Shown here one piece after another: positions 59,128 to 64,000 of a stretch of 64,000 bases of DNA. Position numbers and translations under genes: made by a program. The DNA lies in the NCBI RefSeq assembly GCF_018861005.1, contig NZ_JAHKQL010000003.1, positions 62,001 to 126,000 on the forward strand. Direction: 5' to 3'. Below the pieces are notes generated by a model that made no database searches, had not been told where the DNA came from, and saw only the letters and a list, made by a program, of their open reading frames with translations. Positions within the stretch are counted from its first letter, which is position 1. Each line of letters starts with the position of its first letter. Source of the DNA: Polaribacter vadi (GTDB lineage Bacteria; Bacteroidota; Bacteroidia; Flavobacteriales; Flavobacteriaceae).

Positions 59128-61742
59128 ACTATATATTCTTTTGCCTTTTCTAAAACTTTAGGTATTCCTCCAGGATTTTTACCTCCAGCAGTAGCAAAGA
59201 AAGGTTGGCCTCCTCCACCTCCGTGAATTAATTTACCCAATTCTCTAACTACAGTTCCTGCATTATAACCACGTTCGTTGGCTAATTCTTTAGAAATATA
59301 ACAAGTTAACATTGCTTTGTCTTTTTTAGGTGCAGTAGCAAATAATAAAAATAAATTCTGATGTTCTTTACCCAAACCAAAAGCTAAGTTTTTAATTCCG
59401 TTTGCGTCTAAATCTACTTTAGTTGCTAAAAACTGTACTCCGTTAATTTCTTGCAATTGATTTTTAATTTCTCCTGATAAATTTTGTGCTTTTTCTTTTA
59501 GCAGTTGCTCAACTTGTTTTTGTAAATCAGCATTTTCATCTTGTAATTTTTGAACTGCTTTTACAGGGTCTTTTGCATTGTTTAATAAATCTTTTACTTC
59601 GAATAAAGTTCTGTTATTATCAAAATAAAAATCTTTAACAGCATCATTTGTAATTGCTTCAATTCTTCTGATTCCTGCAGCAACAGCACTTTCAGATTTA
59701 ATTTTAAAATGCCAAATATCACCAGTATTTTTTACGTGAGTTCCACCACAAAGTTCTATAGATTTACCAAATTTAATTGCTCTAACAGTATCTCCATATT
59801 TTTCGCCAAATAATGCCATTGCTCCATCAGCAATTGCCTTTTCCATGGTAATATTTCTACTTTCTTCTAAAGGTAGTTTGCCAGAAATACGTGCATTTAC
59901 AAAGTTTTCTACATCACGTAATTCATCAACAGTTAATTTAGAAAAATGAGAAAAATCGAAACGTAAATATTTAGAATGTACAGCAGAGCCTTTTTGCTCT
60001 ACATGTATACCTAAAACTTCTCTTAAAGCTTGATGTAAAAGGTGAGTGGCTGTATGGTTACACTCAGTTCTGTAACGTTGTTTTTTATCTACATTTGCTT
60101 TAAAATGAGCATTTATATTTTCGGGTAAATTTTTAGTAAAATGAATAATTACATTGTTTTCTTTTTTGGTATCAAGAATATAAATAACATCGCCATTTGC
60201 ATTTTCTAAATACCCTTTATCACCAACTTGCCCTCCACCTTCTGGATAAAAAGGAGTTAAATTAAAAACTAATTGATACATTGTTCCGTCTTTTTTAGAA
60301 GTAACTTTTCTGTATCGTGTAATTTTTACATTGGCTTCTAAAAAATCATAACCAATAAATTCTTGTACATCATCATCAACTAAAACTGTCCAATCTTCTG
60401 TAGACATTTCGCTTGCTGCACGAGATCTGTTTTTTTGTTTTTGCAATTCTGTTTCAAAACCTTTTTCATCTAAAGTATATCCTTTTTCTGATAAAATTAA
60501 AGCAGTTAAATCTATAGGGAAACCAAAAGTATCATATAATTCAAAAACTTTATCGCCAGAAATTTCTTTTGTTTTTGCTGATGCAATAATACCATCTAAC
60601 AAAACCAAACCTTGGTCTAAAGTGCGTAAAAATGAAGTTTCTTCTTCTTTAATTACGTTTTCTATCAGTTGTTTTTGGGCTTTTAATTCTGGGAAAGCTG
60701 TTCCCATTTTTTTACTTAAAACATCAACTAATCTATAAATAAAAGGTTCTTTTTTATCTAAAAAAGTAAAACCATATCTAACAGCTCTTCTTAAAATTCT
60801 ACGAATTACATAACCAGCACCTGTGTTGCTTGGTAATTGACCATCAGCAATAGAAAAAGCTACAGCTCTAACATGATCAGAAATTACACGAGTTGCAATA
60901 TCTTGTTGTTCGTTTTTGCCATATTTAGTATTGGTAATGGTTTCTATTTCTCTTATAATTGGTGTAAAAACATCAGTATCATAATTCGATTGAACATCTT
61001 GTAAAACCATACACAAACGTTCAAAGCCCATTCCTGTATCTATATGTTTGTTTGGTAAATCTTCTAAAGAACCATTGGCTTTTCTATTATATTGCATAAA
61101 AACCAAGTTCCAGATTTCTACAACTTGCGGATGATCTTCGTTTACTAAAGTTTTACCATCTACTTTTGTTTTTTCTTCTGCAGAGCGAATATCAACGTGA
61201 ATTTCAGAACAAGGTCCACAAGGTCCTTGCTCTCCCATTTCCCAAAAATTATCCTTTTTGTTTCCTTTTAAAATACGATCTTCAGAAATAAATTGTTTCC
61301 ATAAATCGTAAGCCTCTGTGTCCATACCTAAATCATCAGCATCATCAGAACCTTCAAAAACGGTTACATATAAAATATCTTTATCAATTTTGTAAACCTC
61401 AGTTAACAATTCCCAAGCCCAAGCAATAGCTTCTTTCTTAAAATAATCGCCAAAAGACCAGTTACCTAACATTTCAAATAAAGTATGGTGATACGTATCG
61501 TAACCAACTTCTTCTAAATCGTTATGTTTACCAGAAACACGCAAACATTTTTGTGAATCTGTAATTCTATTCTTTTTAGGAGTTCCATTACCTAAAAAGT
61601 ATTCTTTAAAAGGCGCCATTCCAGAATTAACAAACATTAATGTTGGATCGTCTTTTGTAACCATTGGTGCAGAAGGAACTACTAAATGAGATTTTTCTTT
61701 AAAAAAGTTTAAAAAAGTAGCGCGAATTTCTTGAGATTTCAT
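59124..61742 (-). CDS. alaS: alanyl-tRNA synthetase
   Basis: This enzyme charges tRNA-Ala and edits mischarged serine. It has 872 aa, full length. The class II catalytic core is at the N-terminus ([40 protein letters not shown]). The middle has the RRAVRYGF motif. The editing domain has the zinc ligands [11 protein letters not shown] and [10 protein letters not shown]. The C-terminal domain has [16 protein letters not shown] 38-aa peptide gene overlaps its stop codon. Its 5' leader contains two small inverted repeats. Confidence 0.97.
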   Translation of the reverse strand: MKSQEIRATFLNFFKEKSHLVVPSAPMVTKDDPTLMFVNSGMAPFKEYFLGNGTPKKNRITDSQKCLRVSGKHNDLEEVGYDTYHHTLFEMLGNWSFGDYFKKEAIAWAWELLTEVYKIDKDILYVTVFEGSDDADDLGMDTEAYDLWKQFISEDRILKGNKKDNFWEMGEQGPCGPCSEIHVDIRSAEEKTKVDGKTLVNEDHPQVVEIWNLVFMQYNRKANGSLEDLPNKHIDTGMGFERLCMVLQDVQSNYDTDVFTPIIREIETITNTKYGKNEQQDIATRVISDHVRAVAFSIADGQLPSNTGAGYVIRRILRRAVRYGFTFLDKKEPFIYRLVDVLSKKMGTAFPELKAQKQLIENVIKEEETSFLRTLDQGLVLLDGIIASAKTKEISGDKVFELYDTFGFPIDLTALILSEKGYTLDEKGFETELQKQKNRSRAASEMSTEDWTVLVDDDVQEFIGYDFLEANVKITRYRKVTSKKDGTMYQLVFNLTPFYPEGGGQVGDKGYLENANGDVIYILDTKKENNVIIHFTKNLPENINAHFKANVDKKQRYRTECNHTATHLLHQALREVLGIHVEQKGSAVHSKYLRFDFSHFSKLTVDELRDVENFVNARISGKLPLEESRNITMEKAIADGAMALFGEKYGDTVRAIKFGKSIELCGGTHVKNTGDIWHFKIKSESAVAAGIRRIEAITNDAVKDFYFDNNRTLFEVKDLLNNAKDPVKAVQKLQDENADLQKQVEQLLKEKAQNLSGEIKNQLQEINGVQFLATKVDLDANGIKNLAFGLGKEHQNLFLLFATAPKKDKAMLTCYISKELANERGYNAGTVVRELGKLIHGGGGGQPFFATAGGKNPGGIPKVLEKAKEYIV

Positions 61743-61790
61743 AAAAAAGAAGTTTCCAACAAGTTGGATTTTGTTAATTTATTTTTAAAA

Positions 61791-61812
61791 AACTGCTATA
61801 AAATAAGCAGTT
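61791..61812. repeat. inverted repeat in the alaS / M23 divergent region
   Basis: AACTGCT (61791-61797) pairs with AGCAGTT (61806-61812) across 8 bases. Closer to alaS, TCCAAC-AA-GTTGGA lies at 61755-61768. Both are in the region that would be the alaS 5' leader. Function unknown. Confidence 0.4.
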
Positions 61813-61901
61813 GTAAAACATTTTGTAAATTTGTTTGTTCTTTAAGTAAGGTTATTTAAATATAACGTTACAAAAAACACAAAAATAGTATATTTAAGAA
61901 T

Positions 61902-62864
61902 ATGGCAAAAGTAAAATATTATTATGATGAGAATACTCTTTCTTACAGAAAAATTGCTGTAAAAAAGAGTGATAAGTATCGTAAAGTAATATTTAGTTTT
62001 TTAGGAGTAGTTTTAATTGCATTTTTTGGTTTTATCGGTTTTAGTCAAATTTTAATGTCGCCCTCTGAACGAGCTCAAAAAAGAGAGTTAGAAAATTTAA
62101 AACTACATTACGAACTTATTGAAAAAAGATTAGAAGAGAGTTCTTCTATATTATCTCAATTACAAGAAAGAGATAATAATATTTACAGAAGTTATTTTGA
62201 GGCAAACCCAATACCAGAAGAACAGCGTAAAGCTGGTTTTGGTGGTGTAAATAGATATAAAAACTTAGAAGGTTTTGATAATTCTGATTTAATTACCAAA
62301 CTAACAAAAGAAGTAGATATTTTATCGAAACAAATGGTGGTGCAATCTAAATCTTTAGACGAAATTGTAGAACTTGCCAAAGAAAAGAAAGAAATGTTAG
62401 CTGCAATTCCTGCAATTATTCCTGTAAAAAAAGGAGATTTTTATGTGGCTTCTGGTTATAAAATGAGAATGCATCCTATTTTAAAAATAAATAAGTTTCA
62501 TAAAGGGATGGATTTTACAGCACCAAAAGGTACACCAGTTTATGCTTCTGGAGATGGTAAAATACATAGAGCACAAAGAAGTAGTACGTTTGGTAAAGTA
62601 ATTTATATAGACCATGGTTATGGTTACAAAACCATTTATGCTCATTTAAGTAAAATGGTAGTTAAAAGACGCCAAGAAGTAAAAAGAGGAGACTTAATAG
62701 GTTATATTGGTAATACAGGTTTATCTGTGGCACCACATTTACATTACGAAGTACATAAAAATGATAGAGCTGTAAACCCTATAAATTTTTATTACGGAGA
62801 TTTGTCTTTAGAAGAATTTGCTACTTTACAAAGAACATCAGAAGAAAGTCAGTCTTATGATTAG
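61902..62864 (+). CDS. M23-family peptidoglycan endopeptidase, membrane-anchored
   Basis: This is a 320-aa protein. A cytoplasmic basic N-terminus is followed by a membrane helix (about 30-51), a coiled coil (about 60-90) and the LytM/M23 domain (about 190-300). Zinc ligands are in HKGMDFTAPKG (His and Asp) and HLHYEVH. The first His is followed by the typical VYASGDGKI and GYGYKTIYAHLS. It cuts peptide crosslinks in the cell wall or activates such enzymes. It heads a conserved-type run with MerR and LemA. Confidence 0.94.
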   Translation: MAKVKYYYDENTLSYRKIAVKKSDKYRKVIFSFLGVVLIAFFGFIGFSQILMSPSERAQKRELENLKLHYELIEKRLEESSSILSQLQERDNNIYRSYFEANPIPEEQRKAGFGGVNRYKNLEGFDNSDLITKLTKEVDILSKQMVVQSKSLDEIVELAKEKKEMLAAIPAIIPVKKGDFYVASGYKMRMHPILKINKFHKGMDFTAPKGTPVYASGDGKIHRAQRSSTFGKVIYIDHGYGYKTIYAHLSKMVVKRRQEVKRGDLIGYIGNTGLSVAPHLHYEVHKNDRAVNPINFYYGDLSLEEFATLQRTSEESQSYD

Positions 62865-63006
62865 TGTTTTTTAGTTTTAGAGATAAGAAACAAGAAAAAA
62901 CTAAAGATGATAGATTGGATTTGGATTAAAAATCTGAAAAAATAATCTATTGTTTACCTAAGCTTCTAAAAGTCTTTTTTAACTTTGAAAAACTGAAAAT
63001 TGAAAA

Positions 63007-63336
63007 ATGCACATAGATTTACCCGAAAAACGTTATTACAAAATAGGTGAAGTAGCCAAAGCTTTTCAAGTAAATGCATCTTTAATACGTTTTTGGGAAA
63101 AAGAGTTTAGTATTATCAAGCCTAAAAAAAATGCAAAAGGTAATCGTCTTTTTACTCAAGAGGATATCAAGAATTTTAAGCTAATATTTAATTTAGTAAA
63201 AGAAAGAGGTTTTACTTTAGAAGGCGCAAAGCAAAAGCTTAAAAAAAATCCGGAAGGTATTTATAATAATCACGAAATTATTAGCAGATTAGAAAGCGTA
63301 AAAGCAGAATTGATTAAAATTAAAAATCAGTTGTAA
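63007..63336 (+). CDS. MerR-family transcriptional regulator
   Basis: This is a 109-aa protein with the MerR DNA-binding domain at the N-terminus (KRYYKIGEVAKAFQVNASLI, RFWEKEFSIIKPKKNAKGNR), then a helical linker (QEDIKNFKLIFNLVKERGFT) and a short C-terminal dimerisation helix. There is no metal- or drug-binding domain, so the ligand is unknown. It sits between the M23 peptidase and LemA genes. The target genes are not evident. Confidence 0.92.
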   Translation: MHIDLPEKRYYKIGEVAKAFQVNASLIRFWEKEFSIIKPKKNAKGNRLFTQEDIKNFKLIFNLVKERGFTLEGAKQKLKKNPEGIYNNHEIISRLESVKAELIKIKNQL

Positions 63337-63451
63337 CAAATGTTTATTTGTTGTGTCTAATCCGTAGGAAAACGTCTGTTATTTTTTAGAATCTAAAGAA
63401 TAATCGATAATATTGTAACACAAAAAATCAATCAATTAAAATATAGAAATT

Positions 63452-64000
63452 ATGAAAAAATGGTTAATTCCAGTAATAATTATAGCAGTTTTAGCTTTTT
63501 ATGGATACAGCAGAGCAAAAGGATTTAATAATGATGCAGTTGTTTTACAAGAAGATGCAAAAACAGAATGGTCTAATGTAGAAAGTGCTTACCAACGTAG
63601 AAACGATTTAATTGGTAACTTAGTAAAAACGGTTCAAGGAGCTGCAGATTTTGAAAAAAGTACACTAACAGAAGTAATTAATGCAAGAGCAAAAGCAACA
63701 TCCGTAAACATTAATGCAGGAGATTTAACACCAGATAAATTAGCACAATTTCAACAAGCACAATCTGGTTTAACAGGGGCATTATCTAAATTATTAGTTT
63801 CTGTAGAACGTTACCCAGATTTAAAAGCAAATGCAAATTTCTTAGAATTACAAAGTCAGTTAGAAGGTACAGAAAACAGAATAAATGTTGCTAGAGATCG
63901 TTTTAACGAAGATGTAAATAAATACAACAAACACATTAAAATTTTTCCAAATTCAATATTTGCTGGTTGGTTTAATTTTGATGAAATGGCTAGATATAAA
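63452..64000 (+). CDS. lemA: LemA family protein, C-terminus cut by window edge
   Basis: The ATG at 63452 opens a frame that stays open to the window end (183 codons). It reads MKKWLIPVIIIAVLAFYGYS, one membrane helix, then the long LemA helices (NDAVVLQEDAKTEWSNVESA, YQRRNDLIGNLVKTVQGAAD) and the conserved FAGWFNFD near the end. Full-length LemA proteins are about 190-200 aa, so about ten residues are missing. The family is a membrane-associated helical bundle of uncertain function, often followed by TPM-domain genes. Confidence 0.93.
   Translation, partial: MKKWLIPVIIIAVLAFYGYSRAKGFNNDAVVLQEDAKTEWSNVESAYQRRNDLIGNLVKTVQGAADFEKSTLTEVINARAKATSVNINAGDLTPDKLAQFQQAQSGLTGALSKLLVSVERYPDLKANANFLELQSQLEGTENRINVARDRFNEDVNKYNKHIKIFPNSIFAGWFNFDEMARYK

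Noticed and set aside
1..64000. CRISPR arrays, tRNA or rRNA genes, prophage or transposase genes, defence islands and biosynthetic clusters
   Set aside because: No direct-repeat array, cloverleaf-like T-arm or conserved rRNA segment was noticed, and no gene product carries transposase, integrase, Cas, restriction-system or multi-domain synthase motifs.

Overview
The window is AT-rich DNA (roughly 30% GC by eye) from a member of the Bacteroidota, most likely a marine Flavobacteriaceae close to Polaribacter. The evidence is the gene content and order (pabB to tilS, purK-purE next to an M3 peptidase, greA-HIT, tdk-alr, alaS-M23-MerR-LemA), promoters of the Bacteroidota type (a -33 TTTG and a -7 TAnnTTTG), a single-chain glycyl-tRNA synthetase, exported proteins that end in aromatic residues, and almost no Shine-Dalgarno sequences. 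It reads as ordinary chromosome. I see no prophage, transposase, CRISPR array, rRNA, tRNA or recognisable defence island. No intergenic stretch exceeds about 300 bases.

Layout. 1-3915 (minus): an operon pabB - 77 aa - pseudopilin-like - lipase - tilS, with tilS cut by the left edge. 3995-5395: lpdA. 5530-7242 (plus): haem-binding protein and glycosyltransferase. 7305-12314 (minus): surface carboxypeptidase-regulatory-like protein, M3 peptidase, purE and purK. 12368-18437: Rieske-like lipoprotein, greA, HIT protein, sensor kinase, flavin reductase, DUF3127, DUF1456, VTT-type membrane protein and aat. 18505-21462 (minus): an ECF sigma / anti-sigma / DUF4097 envelope-response operon. 21599-23986: mscL, alr, tdk. 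24102-28789: acidic protein, glycosyltransferase, DUF4252, ArsC/Spx-like, DinB and a trans-sulfuration enzyme. 28811-37650: PLDc_N peptide, Ig-like lipoprotein, ComF, glycyl-tRNA synthetase, two small beta-barrels and a very large outer-membrane protein. 37706-41491: ogt, a membrane protein, tatD, an RNA helicase and a small partner. 41510-46095: PepSY protein, OmpA lipoprotein, apbE and a tandem pair of unknown exported paralogues. 46102-50428: methyltransferase, GxxExxY protein, map, thioredoxin-like lipoprotein and gpmI. 50694-58990: ankyrin protein, aromatic amino acid hydroxylase, rhodanese, a two-component system with a TPR kinase, an unknown exported protein and a GSCFA protein. 59011-64000: a 38-aa membrane peptide, alaS, an M23 peptidase, MerR and LemA (cut by the right edge).

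Most genes are housekeeping: translation (glyQS, alaS, tilS, map, aat), purine and folate synthesis (purK, purE, pabB), central metabolism (lpdA, gpmI) and envelope biogenesis. The less ordinary material lies in the regulatory and intergenic DNA. A GxxExxY gene is bracketed by 26-bp imperfect inverted repeats, with a related ORF-free palindrome about 0.9 kb away. Two diverged copies of a structured intergenic repeat show compensatory stem changes. A 7-2-7 palindrome lies near a LuxR-type two-component system. Other points are a Rieske-like protein without its canonical histidines, a hydroxylase with an insertion, an overlapping 38-codon gene and a probable CTG start codon. I found no clear, self-contained new multi-gene system. 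The ECF/DUF4097 operon and the GxxExxY unit are the closest candidates.
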